Part shown: piece by piece, positions 44,742 through 53,381 of the stretch
Layout of the letters: every line of letters starts with the position of its first letter
Numbering within the stretch: position 1 is the stretch's first letter
Origin: Sulfurimonas hongkongensis
GTDB lineage: Bacteria; Campylobacterota; Campylobacteria; Campylobacterales; Sulfurimonadaceae
NCBI RefSeq assembly: GCF_000445475.1
Contig: NZ_AUPZ01000013.1
Coordinates: 124,001 to 188,000, forward strand
Length of the DNA stretch: 64,000 nucleotides
Reading direction: 5' to 3'
Made by a program: the position numbers and the translations under genes
Notes under the pieces: model-generated
What the model was told of the DNA's origin: nothing
The model's database searches: none
The model's input: the letters and a program-made list of their open reading frames with translations, nothing else

Positions 44742-45884
44742 GTGAAGATTGCAATAGTAGAAGACGATATAAATATGAGAAAATCTTTAGAGATTGCAAT
44801 GAGCGACTATAAAGAGTTTAAAATCATCACATTTAAAAATGCAGTAGATGCTCTTAAAAAACTCGACAGCACTTTTGACCTAGTCATTACAGATATAAAT
44901 ATGCCAAAGATGGATGGCATTGAGTTTGTAAAAGAATTAAATGGCAAATATGAAGTCATAATAATGACAGGAAATGCGACACTCTCTCGTGCTATAGAGT
45001 CCATACAACTAGGCGTTAAAGATTTTTTGTTAAAACCTTTTGATGTTGATACTTTAGTAGCAGCTATAAAAAGAGAAGATAAAATCCAAAAAGCACAAAA
45101 AAGGGTTCCTAAGAAAAAAAGTGATGCTAGCGGATTTTTAGGAAGTTCTAGTGCTTTGCGAAAGGTTTTAAACATAGCAGACAAAGCTTGTAAGACTGAT
45201 GCAAGCATACTTTTACTGGGCCAAAGCGGAGTTGGCAAAGAGGTTTTTGCTGACTATATACATAAAAACTCGCCTCGTGCAAAAAAGCCTTTTGTTGCGA
45301 TAAATATGGCGGCAATTCCAGAAAACCTTATAGAGAGTGAGCTTTTTGGTTTTGAAAAAGGTGCATTCACTGACGCAACTGAAGCAAAAGCTGGGCAGTT
45401 TGAACTAGCACAAGGTGGTACACTTTTCTTAGATGAAATAGCAGAGATGCCCTACTCTCTTCAAGCAAAACTTCTTCGAGCATTGCAAGAAAAAGAGGTA
45501 AGACGTTTAGGCTCATCAAAGAGTATTAAGATTGATATTCGTGTTGTCTCAGCTACAAATGCTAACCTTGAACAAAAGATAAAAGATGGAGAATTTAGAG
45601 AAGATTTGTACTATAGATTAAACACTATTCCTCTAAATATTCCACCACTTAGCCAAAGAAAAGATGAAATTTTAGAGATTGCAGATGCAATGATAGAAGT
45701 TAACTGTAAAAAGTACTCATTTAAGGCAAAAAGACTCAGCGAAGATGCAAAAAAGCAACTTCTATCATATGCTTGGCCAGGAAACATTAGAGAACTTTTA
45801 TCAGTAATTGAGCGTGCAGTTATACTTAGTGAATCAGATATTATAAAAACAGATGAACTTTTTTTACAAAATAAAATACAATAG
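44742..45884 (+). CDS. flgR: Sigma-54 activator FlgR without a DNA-binding domain
   Basis: An NtrC-family regulator for sigma-54 flagellar genes. Receiver (1-115) with D51 in LVITDINMPKMDGIE, then an AAA+ domain (about 130-370) with Walker A LLGQSGVGKEV, the sigma-54 contact loop GAFTDA (normally GAFTGA), Walker B GGTLFLDEIAEM and the AWPGNIREL sensor. The protein ends at residue 380, with no Fis-type helix-turn-helix, as reported for Helicobacter FlgR. Start codon is GTG 44742 with AGGAT upstream. The kinase partner (FlgS) is not in the window. Confidence 0.92.
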   Translation: MKIAIVEDDINMRKSLEIAMSDYKEFKIITFKNAVDALKKLDSTFDLVITDINMPKMDGIEFVKELNGKYEVIIMTGNATLSRAIESIQLGVKDFLLKPFDVDTLVAAIKREDKIQKAQKRVPKKKSDASGFLGSSSALRKVLNIADKACKTDASILLLGQSGVGKEVFADYIHKNSPRAKKPFVAINMAAIPENLIESELFGFEKGAFTDATEAKAGQFELAQGGTLFLDEIAEMPYSLQAKLLRALQEKEVRRLGSSKSIKIDIRVVSATNANLEQKIKDGEFREDLYYRLNTIPLNIPPLSQRKDEILEIADAMIEVNCKKYSFKAKRLSEDAKKQLLSYAWPGNIRELLSVIERAVILSESDIIKTDELFLQNKIQ

Positions 45885-45893
45885 GAGAAACAA

Positions 45894-46925
45894 ATGTCTA
45901 AAAAATTTAATGTAGCAGTAGTTGGAGCAAATGGGGCAGTTGGAGAAGAGATACTGAGAGTTCTTGACGAACTTAATTTTCCAATAAAAAAATTAGTGCC
46001 ACTTGCTAGTAGCAGGAGTGCTGGAGATACGGTTGAATTTAACTCAAAAAAAGTAGTGATAAAAGAGCTAACAAGTAATATCTTCGAAAAAGAAGAGATA
46101 GATATAGCACTTTTTTCAGCTGGTGGAAGCGTTAGTGCTAAGTATGCACAAGATGCAGTTAGAGCTGGTGCGGTAGTTATTGACAACACTTCTCACTTTA
46201 GAATGGATGCTGATGTTCCTTTGGTTATCCCTGAGGTAAATCCAGAGGACATTGCTAAGTGGAGAGTAAAAGGAATCATAGCAAATCCTAACTGCTCAAC
46301 TATTCAGATGCTTCAAGTGTTAAAACCTCTTGATGACGCTTACGCTTTAACAAGAGTAGATGCTAGTACATATCAAGCAACTTCTGGTGCGGGAAAAAGT
46401 GCTATGGAAGAGTTAGTATCACAAATGCAAGCCTTTTTTGCATTTAAACTAGATGATGCCCAGCATAAAGCATTTGCACATCAAATAGCTCTAAATGTTA
46501 TCCCCCAAATAGATGTTTTTATGGATAATGGCTATACAAAAGAAGAGATGAAGATGGTAAATGAGACTAGTAAAATTTTGCATAGAGAAGTTCCATTAAG
46601 TGCTACTTGTGTGCGTGTACCAACTCTTCGTGGTCACGCTGAAGCGCTTACACTTACATTTAAAAATGATGTGGATGCAAAGATGGTTACAGATGTTTTA
46701 CAAAAAGCTCCAAACATAGTTATAGTAGATGAACCTAGTGAGAGCATCTACCCGATGCCTGCAGCTTGTGTAGATATGAATGAAACTTTTGTAGGTCGCA
46801 TACGAGCTGATAACTTTGCAAAAAACATCATTCATCTATTTGTAGTTGCTGATAATTTAAGAGTCGGAGCTGCAACGAATGCTGTTCGTATAGCTCAAAA
46901 ATGGATAGAGATGGAAGCAAAGTAA
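45894..46925 (+). CDS. asd: Aspartate-semialdehyde dehydrogenase
   Basis: Reduces aspartyl phosphate to aspartate semialdehyde, the branch point to lysine/diaminopimelate, threonine and methionine. The 343-residue protein has the NADP-binding VVGANGAVGEEIL, the catalytic Cys in IANPNCSTIQML and the His in VPTLRGHAEAL. Ribosome binding site AGGAG. It follows flgR by nine bases, as in C. jejuni, though it has no known flagellar role. thrC lies 13 kb downstream. Confidence 0.97.
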   Translation: MSKKFNVAVVGANGAVGEEILRVLDELNFPIKKLVPLASSRSAGDTVEFNSKKVVIKELTSNIFEKEEIDIALFSAGGSVSAKYAQDAVRAGAVVIDNTSHFRMDADVPLVIPEVNPEDIAKWRVKGIIANPNCSTIQMLQVLKPLDDAYALTRVDASTYQATSGAGKSAMEELVSQMQAFFAFKLDDAQHKAFAHQIALNVIPQIDVFMDNGYTKEEMKMVNETSKILHREVPLSATCVRVPTLRGHAEALTLTFKNDVDAKMVTDVLQKAPNIVIVDEPSESIYPMPAACVDMNETFVGRIRADNFAKNIIHLFVVADNLRVGAATNAVRIAQKWIEMEAK

Positions 46926-46926
46926 T

Positions 46927-47445
46927 ATGTTAGAAAAACTGTTTGAAAACACTCTATGGAGCACAAGATTTATAGTTGTTTTGGCTGTTATTTTTGGTCT
47001 TGTTGGTGCTGTAATTTTATTTGCAGTAGCGAGCATTGATATAATTTCTACTGCTAAGTATGTTTTTATAACTTATACAACAGGTGCTCATCCAGATAAA
47101 TTTCATGAAGATGTAGTTGGTGGTATTATCGGTGCAGTTGACCTTTATCTTATCGGCATAGTTATGCTTATCTTCTCATTTGGTGTCTATGAACTTTTTA
47201 TCTCAGATATAGACGCAGCAAAGTGTGAAGAAGAAACTGAGAACAAAATACTAGCTATCGACTCACTAGATCAGTTAAAAGATAAGATCTCAAAAGTCAT
47301 AGTTATGGTACTTGTAGTTGGATTTTTTCAAAAAGTTGGTTACACTAAATATGAAGGTGCACTAGATTTGTTCTATTTAGCACTTTCAATCACTGCAGTG
47401 GCAGTAGGTTTATACTTTTTATCAAAAGTAGGAAAAAAGCATTAG
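46927..47445 (+). CDS. UPF0114 (YqhA) family membrane protein
   Basis: A 172-residue membrane protein with four predicted helices (about 13-35, 62-86, 120-138, 146-164). The stretch VDLYLIGIVMLIFSFGVYEL is typical of UPF0114. Function is unknown in all species. It starts one base after the asd stop (TAATATG), so translation is coupled. C. jejuni also has an integral membrane protein after asd. Confidence 0.85.
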   Translation: MLEKLFENTLWSTRFIVVLAVIFGLVGAVILFAVASIDIISTAKYVFITYTTGAHPDKFHEDVVGGIIGAVDLYLIGIVMLIFSFGVYELFISDIDAAKCEEETENKILAIDSLDQLKDKISKVIVMVLVVGFFQKVGYTKYEGALDLFYLALSITAVAVGLYFLSKVGKKH

Positions 47446-47491
47446 TTTTAAGATAAGTAGACTAAAATAACACAACGATTAAAGGATAAGA

Positions 47492-48532
47492 ATGAGTAAA
47501 ATATTTGTAGATGCCTGTTTTGGCAAGGAGACTCCATACACTCCGGTTTGGATGATGAGACAAGCGGGTCGTTATCTACCAGAGTATATGAGAGTTCGAG
47601 CTGAGGCTGGAAACTTTTTAAAACTTTGCCATAACCCCAAAAAAGCTTGTGAAGTCACACTTCAACCTGTAGATATAGTTGGAGTTGATGCAGCAATATT
47701 ATTTAGCGATATTTTAGTCGTTCCAAACGAGATGGGAATGGATTTAGAGTTTATAAAAGGTTCAGGTCCAAAATTTCATAATCCTATAAAAACAGAAGCT
47801 GATATAGATAGACTCATAGGCGCACAAGAAGCCGCATCAAAGCTAACTTATGTTTATGAGACTATAGAACTTATAAAAAAAGAGCTAGATGCAAGAGGTG
47901 GCGAGACTGCCCTTATCGGTTTTACTGGTGCTCCTTGGACACTTGCAACTTACATGATAGAAGGCGAAGGTACAAAGACTTACAATATTTGTAAAAAAAT
48001 GATGTATTCAAACCCTGCACTTCTACACAAAATACTTGCAAAAGTAACAGAAGTTGTAAAAATCTATATGCAAAAGCAGATAGAAGCTGGGATAGATGTA
48101 GTTCAAATCTTTGACTCATGGGCAGCCGCTATTGAGCCGGGCAAATATGATGAGTTTTCTTGGAAGTATATGGTAGAAATCGCTGACTTTTTAAAAGAGA
48201 AGTATCCTCATATTCCAATCATTATGTTTCCAAAAGGTATTCCTGCATTTTTAGACAAAGTCTATGGTAACTTTGAAGTATTTGGCGTGGACTGGTCAAC
48301 TCCAATGAGCCTTGCTAAAGAAAAGCTTGGAGACAAGTATGTTCTTCAAGGAAATATGGAGCCATGTCGTCTTTACTCAAAAGAGGCTACTACTGAGTGT
48401 GTAGAAATTATTCAAGAGACGATGCAAGGAGAGAGACATATCTTTAACCTAGGACATGGAATACTTCCAGATGTTCCAGTAGAAAATGCTATACACTTTA
48501 TAAAAGAGTGTCAAAGAGTTAGCAAAAAGTAG
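47492..48532 (+). CDS. hemE: Uroporphyrinogen decarboxylase
   Basis: Decarboxylates uroporphyrinogen III to coproporphyrinogen III. The 346-residue TIM-barrel protein has [16 protein letters not shown] (the substrate-binding arginines), [12 protein letters not shown] with the catalytic Asp, [16 protein letters not shown] and [12 protein letters not shown]. Ribosome binding site AAAGGAT. The radical SAM gene follows after eight bases, as I recall in C. jejuni (Cj1243-Cj1244). Confidence 0.97.
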   Translation: MSKIFVDACFGKETPYTPVWMMRQAGRYLPEYMRVRAEAGNFLKLCHNPKKACEVTLQPVDIVGVDAAILFSDILVVPNEMGMDLEFIKGSGPKFHNPIKTEADIDRLIGAQEAASKLTYVYETIELIKKELDARGGETALIGFTGAPWTLATYMIEGEGTKTYNICKKMMYSNPALLHKILAKVTEVVKIYMQKQIEAGIDVVQIFDSWAAAIEPGKYDEFSWKYMVEIADFLKEKYPHIPIIMFPKGIPAFLDKVYGNFEVFGVDWSTPMSLAKEKLGDKYVLQGNMEPCRLYSKEATTECVEIIQETMQGERHIFNLGHGILPDVPVENAIHFIKECQRVSKK

Positions 48533-48540
48533 TTAAGATC

Positions 48541-49473
48541 TTGAAAACAATTTTTGGTCCTATAAACTCAAGAAGATTTGGTTCTTCTTTGGGTATAGAC
48601 CTCTCCCCTGCCCTAAAACAATGCAACTTCGACTGTCTCTACTGCGAACTAGCTCCTGCTGTTACAGTAGATGCGCAAGAGAACGTTGTTAGTGTTGAAC
48701 AAATCATTAATGAACTAAAAGGGCATCTAGATGAGAAGATAGATGTGATAACCATAACCGCAAATGGCGAGCCAACACTATATCCACACCTAGATGAACT
48801 CATAGATGCGATAAACCAGATAAAAAACAATACCCAAACCCTTATACTTACAAATAGTGCAATGCTAGTAGATGAGAGAGTCTTTAATGCTCTTTTAAAA
48901 CTAGATCAGGTTAAACTCTCCCTAGATGCCATTAGCAATGATATCTTTAACAAGATAGATAGACCTCACAAAGATATAAGAGTAGAGGAGGTTGTAAAAA
49001 AAGTACAAGAGTTTAGCAAAATATTTACAGGAAAGCTATTTATTGAGATACTCTTTGTTCATGGCTTAAATGACACCAAAGAAGAGATAGCAAAACTCAA
49101 CCATGCACTACTAGGTATAAACGCCACTAGAATAGACTTAGGAACGATAGATAGACCGCCAGCCTATAACGTTGCTGGGATTAGCTACAAAGAGCTTCAT
49201 GAGGCTGCACTCTTATTTGATAGAGAGTTACCTATCCACATCGCATCAAGAATCCATGCAGAACCAAACTATGCTAAGTACAACGAAGAAGAGATACTAA
49301 ATACGCTAGATAAAAGGCCTCTTACTATGGATGATATAGATATTTTATTTGACAAGCCAAGTAAAGAGAGACTAAAAAATCTTATAAAAGAGCAAAAAAT
49401 CATCAAAAAAAGAGTGGGGAATTTAGAATTTTTACTCCCTGCCACAAATGCAAGAAGAAAAAGAACAAAATAG
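48541..49473 (+). CDS. Radical SAM protein (COG0731-like)
   Basis: A 310-residue radical SAM enzyme with cluster motif CNFDCLYC (C28, C32, C35) and the SAM-binding glycine/glutamate segment ITANGEPTLYPHLDEL. The last 60 residues look like a small winged-helix domain (MDDIDILFDKPSKERL). The group is widespread and uncharacterised; some members resemble wybutosine-type enzymes, but no substrate can be claimed. Start codon is TTG 48541, since MKTIFGPINSRRFGSSLG is the conserved N-terminus and no ATG precedes it. Probably co-transcribed with hemE. Confidence 0.87.
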   Translation: MKTIFGPINSRRFGSSLGIDLSPALKQCNFDCLYCELAPAVTVDAQENVVSVEQIINELKGHLDEKIDVITITANGEPTLYPHLDELIDAINQIKNNTQTLILTNSAMLVDERVFNALLKLDQVKLSLDAISNDIFNKIDRPHKDIRVEEVVKKVQEFSKIFTGKLFIEILFVHGLNDTKEEIAKLNHALLGINATRIDLGTIDRPPAYNVAGISYKELHEAALLFDRELPIHIASRIHAEPNYAKYNEEEILNTLDKRPLTMDDIDILFDKPSKERLKNLIKEQKIIKKRVGNLEFLLPATNARRKRTK

Positions 49474-49483
49474 CCCAAAAACC

Positions 49484-49512
49484 TTGACTTTTCCTCTTGC
49501 CTAAAGTATAAT
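49484..49512 (+). promoter_or_regulatory. Sigma-70-type promoter of the tRNA-Asn genes
   Basis: TTGACT (49484-49489) and TATAAT (49507-49512) are separated by exactly 17 bases. The tRNA begins 17 bases after the -10 box, so transcription would start a few bases before it. This is the clearest promoter in the window. Confidence 0.88.
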
Positions 49513-49528
49513 TTCGGCTCAATATCAA

Positions 49529-49603
49529 TCCGGATTAGCTCAGCGGTAGAGTAGGTGACTGTTAATCACTTGGTCACTGGTTCGAATCCAGTATCCGGAG
49601 CCA
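49529..49603 (+). tRNA. tRNA-Asn (GTT), copy 1
   Basis: A 75-base cloverleaf with acceptor TCCGGAT/ATCCGGA, D-arm with AGCTCAGCGGTAGAGT, anticodon GTT at 49561-49563, T-arm GGTTCGAATCC and an encoded CCA after discriminator G. The identical second gene begins 98 bases further on. Confidence 0.97.
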
Positions 49604-49626
49604 CTTATTGAAACTTACATTTAAAT

Positions 49627-49701
49627 TCCGGATTAGCTCAGCGGTAGAGTAGGTGACTGTTAATCACTTGGTCACTGGTTCGAATCCAGTATCCGGAGCC
49701 A
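49627..49701 (+). tRNA. tRNA-Asn (GTT), copy 2
   Basis: Identical over 75 bases to the first copy, anticodon at 49659-49661, CCA encoded. Only 23 bases separate the genes and no promoter lies between, so both should be processed from one transcript. The flanking bases differ, so the duplication covers only the tRNA itself. Confidence 0.97.
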
Positions 49702-49826
49702 CATTTTATACAACCTTAAAAACTTTCTAAATCTCGAAAAACATCTATTAATTCACCAATTCTAATATCAAGTGCAACTTTATAAATCTGAAAAATTGTT
49801 TGAGGCTTGAAAGTGCGGTGTGTAGG

Positions 49827-49903
49827 TGGTGGGTCCTGCGTGACTCGAACACGCGACCACTCCGTTATGAGCGGAGGGCTCTAACCAACTGAGCTAAAGA
49901 CCC
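49827..49903 (-). tRNA. tRNA with CAT anticodon (elongator Met, or Ile2)
   Basis: A 77-base cloverleaf on the minus strand: acceptor GGGTCTT/AGGACCC (one G-U pair), D-arm GCTCAGTTGGTTAGAGC, anticodon stem CTCCG/CGGAG with loop CTCATAA (CAT at 49867-49869), T-stem GCGTG/CACGC with TTCGAGT loop, discriminator A and encoded CCA. CAT is read as methionine or, if C34 is lysidinylated by TilS, as isoleucine. The 5' end does not look like an initiator tRNA (a G1-C72 pair is present). Confidence 0.9.
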
Positions 49904-49911
49904 ACCTGTAG

Positions 49912-49930
49912 TACAAAGCTTTGCTTTGTA
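49912..49930 (-). promoter_or_regulatory. Palindrome and -10 box in the leader of the CAT tRNA
   Basis: TACAAAGC/GCTTTGTA forms an eight-base stem just upstream of the tRNA 5' end. Eight bases further up a TATAAT -10 box (plus-strand 49938-49943) is followed by a GC-rich discriminator; no good -35 is seen. The hairpin may guide RNase processing of the tRNA precursor. Confidence 0.4.
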
Positions 49931-49968
49931 GGGCGAAATTATAGTCAATATATCCTTATATTATTCTT

Positions 49969-52900
49969 TTACTGTGCTTTATCTTTTATTTTAAACACAA
50001 CTGCATATAAAAGTGGTAGATATATAAGGTTTAACACCGTTGCCCACGCTATACCAAAGCCAAGGGAAATCGCCATTGGTTGAAGTATGGTAGCTTGCCC
50101 TGAAGCAAAAAAGATTAGCGTTGAGAGTCCTAAAACTGTTGTTAGGGATGTTAAAAGGATTGGTCTTAGTCTTGTTGCAGCTCTCCTCATCAGCTCTTCG
50201 GTGTTGTCTGATTTTGTGATAAAACTTACAACTATAAGTCCATCATTTACAACAACTCCTGCAAGCCCTACTATTCCTATAAGCCCCGGCATTGTTAAAT
50301 TTATGCCCATAACCCAGTGGCCAAAAAAGACTCCTAATAAAACAAGTGGTATAGTGCTTAAAACAATGAGTGATTTTTTTATAGAGTCAAAGAGCCAAAC
50401 AAGAGTTATAAAAATTAAAAATATAGCTATAACAGCAGATTGAAGTAACTCTTTTATATTTTTAGTATTTTCTTTCTCTTCCCCTTTTATATCTATCTTA
50501 TAACCATCTTCTTTTAGTTTGGTAAATGTTGGTTCTAACTCTTTCATCGCCTCAGATGAAGTGAGCAGTTTTTTATCCAAACTTGCCATAACCGTTCTTA
50601 TTCTTATGCCATCTTCTTTTTTAAGTGCTACAAAGCCTTGAATCATAATAAACTCACAAACTTCATGCAGGGCTATAAACTTGTCAGTTGATGGTATCTG
50701 CACCTCTAAGTTTTGTATGGAGTCTATCTCTTGGTTGATTCCACTCTCTATTCTTATGCGAACAAGTCCCTCATCATTAAACATCTTTGCATACTCACCT
50801 TTTAGGTAGTAAGCACGAAGTTCTTGAGATATAAGTTCCTCGTTAAATCCCAACTCTTGCCCATACTCATTAACTCTAAGCTTTAACTCCTTTTCTCCAG
50901 GATTTGCATCATCTGAGATATTATTAACGCCTTTTATATTTTGCAGTGCATTTGAGAGATACTTTACACCCTTTAAAATTTCATCTTCGCTCTTACCACT
51001 AAGGCTTATCTCGATGTCAGATGCAACAACTCCAGCATCTGGGACTTTTACAACTAGCTCTTCATAGAGAGGATTGTTGCCTTGTTTCATCTCTCTAAAT
51101 GGCTCTACTATTTTTTCTATATCTTTAGCAATATCTTGTGCTGATTTTTGTCTTGTTAGTGCATCTGCATCATATTCCAATGATAAGTATGGACTGATAT
51201 AGGTATCAAAAATATTTGAAGGTGCTCTCTCTTTTAAATCTATAAATATTTGAAAGTAATTATCTCCTGTTTCAACCATATTTTTAGCATCCATCTTAAA
51301 ACCGATGACTGAGGTGATGGAAGAGAAGTCTGCTTCATTAGTGTTAGCTAAAAGTTCACTCTCTAGCTCTGTTATTATCTTTTCTGTATCCTCTAGCTCA
51401 CTATTTACATCAACTTTTCCATAGATATAGACCTGAGTATTGTCAAAATCGGGAAAGAGTTGAAACTTTGAGCTTTTGATAAAAACAAAGGTTAAAAGTA
51501 AGATAGAAGAGACTATAACTATTAGTGAGAGCCATTTTTGTCTGAAGAAAAAATGCAAAATATTTGAGTGCCATCTGTTTGCATTTTTCCAAAGTCTTGA
51601 AGTAAAACTCTCCTTTTTTGAAACTTTTAAAAAGTCATATGCATGAAGTGGCAAAAAGTAAAATGCTTCAAACAAAGATGAGAGCAGAAGCACTGTTATC
51701 ATAATAGGGATGATTTTTATAAACATTCCCATCTCTCCACTAAGAAGCAACATAGGTAAAAATGCAAAAATAGTAGTTAGCGTAGCAGTAAGTACTGCTG
51801 GAAACATCTCAATAGATCCAACTATAGCAGCCTCTCGCCTCTCCATACCCTCTTCTAAGTGTCTGTAGATGTTCTCCGCTACAATTATCGCTTCATCGAC
51901 TAACATTCCTAGAGCTATTAGAGCACCTAGAAGGGAGAGCATATTTATGGAGTCTCCCATGATGTTTGTAGCGATTAGCCCTATCATAAAACTTACAGGA
52001 ATCCCGATAGCCACAACAACTGCAATCCCACGGTTTATAAAGATAAGCATAGCTACAAAGACTAACATTAAACCAAAAGAGATATTTGTAAAAACAGTGT
52101 TTAGACGATTTTTAATCCAAATAGAAGTGTCTGTATATATATCATAACTGACCCCAACACTATTTTGCGACTTCTCTTTTAGTATCTCTCTTATCTGCTT
52201 AACTAGTGCTATAGCATTTCCATTTTCAGACTTTGTAACATTGATAGATACGTTTCTCACACCATTATAGTGAGAGAGTTCAGACTCATCACTAAGCTTA
52301 AACTCTATATCTGCAATATCTCCGATGCGAACACGAGAAGAGCCTACACTTATGATGGTATCTTCAACACTTTTTTTCGTTTTTTCTCCATTAAAAGTTG
52401 AGATATATAGATGTTTGCCTCTCTCTTTTATAGTTCCTATGGGAAAGATTGAGCTTATTTTTTTTAGAGATGCAACGACTAAAGAGGGGTTTAACCCATA
52501 GGCTAAAATCTTTTGTTCTTTTAGAGTGATAACCATCTCATCATCAGCATCACCACGAATAGTAACCTCATTTAAGTCTTTTATGCGGCTTAGTTCTGTT
52601 TTTAACTCTTCTGCTAAAAGTAGAAGCTCTTTTTTACTTTTATCTCCAGCTAAAGCGATGAGAACAAGAGGAAAGTTATGTAGTTGTATCTTAGCAATTG
52701 GTTCAGCCATATCGGCTGGCAAATCTTTTCTTACACTACTAATAACATCCTTTACATCACTTAAAACAGTACTGTTTTCTGATCCTGTTTTGATATCACT
52801 TATGATGGAAAAAGAGCCATTTTTTATGGTTGTTTCTATCTTTTTTAACTCATCAACATTTTGTAGTCCATCTTCTATGGTCTTTACAACCATCTTATCA

Positions 52901-53082
52901 AGCACATTAGCCGAAGTTCCTGCATATCCTCCGCTTACAATTACTTTGTCCATATTCATAGGTGGAAAAATCTCTTTTGGAATGTTTATATATGCAAAGA
53001 TAGAGAGTGAAAGGATAAAGGCTAAAAATATATGGTTTAAGAGTGGTTTGTCAATGGCAAACTCAATAAAGCGACGAATCAT
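49969..53082 (-). CDS. RND-family efflux permease (AcrB/MexB-like)
   Basis: A 1037-residue inner-membrane proton-driven transporter: TM1 near the N-terminus, a large periplasmic loop, TM2-TM7 clustered at about 325-530, a second loop and TM8-TM12 near the C-terminus. The TM4 relay segment is GMLVDEAIIVAENI, with the first of the two usual aspartates kept and the second replaced by Glu. TM10 has GLAGVVVNDGLIVVSF. No membrane fusion or outer-membrane channel gene adjoins, so its partners or substrate are unknown. It ends 66 bases from the tRNA gene and lies downstream of the ftsL-like gene. Confidence 0.9.
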   Translation of the reverse strand: MIRRFIEFAIDKPLLNHIFLAFILSLSIFAYINIPKEIFPPMNMDKVIVSGGYAGTSANVLDKMVVKTIEDGLQNVDELKKIETTIKNGSFSIISDIKTGSENSTVLSDVKDVISSVRKDLPADMAEPIAKIQLHNFPLVLIALAGDKSKKELLLLAEELKTELSRIKDLNEVTIRGDADDEMVITLKEQKILAYGLNPSLVVASLKKISSIFPIGTIKERGKHLYISTFNGEKTKKSVEDTIISVGSSRVRIGDIADIEFKLSDESELSHYNGVRNVSINVTKSENGNAIALVKQIREILKEKSQNSVGVSYDIYTDTSIWIKNRLNTVFTNISFGLMLVFVAMLIFINRGIAVVVAIGIPVSFMIGLIATNIMGDSINMLSLLGALIALGMLVDEAIIVAENIYRHLEEGMERREAAIVGSIEMFPAVLTATLTTIFAFLPMLLLSGEMGMFIKIIPIMITVLLLSSLFEAFYFLPLHAYDFLKVSKKESFTSRLWKNANRWHSNILHFFFRQKWLSLIVIVSSILLLTFVFIKSSKFQLFPDFDNTQVYIYGKVDVNSELEDTEKIITELESELLANTNEADFSSITSVIGFKMDAKNMVETGDNYFQIFIDLKERAPSNIFDTYISPYLSLEYDADALTRQKSAQDIAKDIEKIVEPFREMKQGNNPLYEELVVKVPDAGVVASDIEISLSGKSEDEILKGVKYLSNALQNIKGVNNISDDANPGEKELKLRVNEYGQELGFNEELISQELRAYYLKGEYAKMFNDEGLVRIRIESGINQEIDSIQNLEVQIPSTDKFIALHEVCEFIMIQGFVALKKEDGIRIRTVMASLDKKLLTSSEAMKELEPTFTKLKEDGYKIDIKGEEKENTKNIKELLQSAVIAIFLIFITLVWLFDSIKKSLIVLSTIPLVLLGVFFGHWVMGINLTMPGLIGIVGLAGVVVNDGLIVVSFITKSDNTEELMRRAATRLRPILLTSLTTVLGLSTLIFFASGQATILQPMAISLGFGIAWATVLNLIYLPLLYAVVFKIKDKAQ

Positions 53083-53102
53083 TTTCTTCCTTGGGGAGAA
53101 TC

Positions 53103-53381
53103 TTAAAAAAGTGTGTCTAATATCTGGTTTTTATATCTGATGGACTCAACAGAAGCGTTTATAAGTTTGTTCTCCTCTACAAGCGTGTCATATTCACCTT
53201 TTAGTTTTGAGATATCTCTGCTTTTGAAGTATATACGTTGCTGTATGTAGATTTTAGGAAAGAGTGCTAAAGATATAAAACTTATAATCAAAAGCATGAA
53301 AACAAGGTACTTAAAATCAAGTCTCTTTTTTTCATTTAAAACCTCGTCGACTTCATTTAAAAGTTCATCTCTATCTTGCAT
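53103..53381 (-). CDS. ftsL: FtsL-like small membrane protein
   Basis: A 92-residue bitopic protein: acidic/basic cytoplasmic N-terminus (1-24), one membrane helix (about 25-41), then a coiled-coil periplasmic tail (SKLKGEYDTLVEENKLINAS). This architecture and location directly after rsmH are those of the divisome protein FtsL, which rarely shows recognisable sequence identity. It overlaps rsmH by 11 bases and precedes the RND gene by 20 bases. The call is by architecture and position. Confidence 0.68.
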   Translation of the reverse strand: MQDRDELLNEVDEVLNEKKRLDFKYLVFMLLIISFISLALFPKIYIQQRIYFKSRDISKLKGEYDTLVEENKLINASVESIRYKNQILDTLF

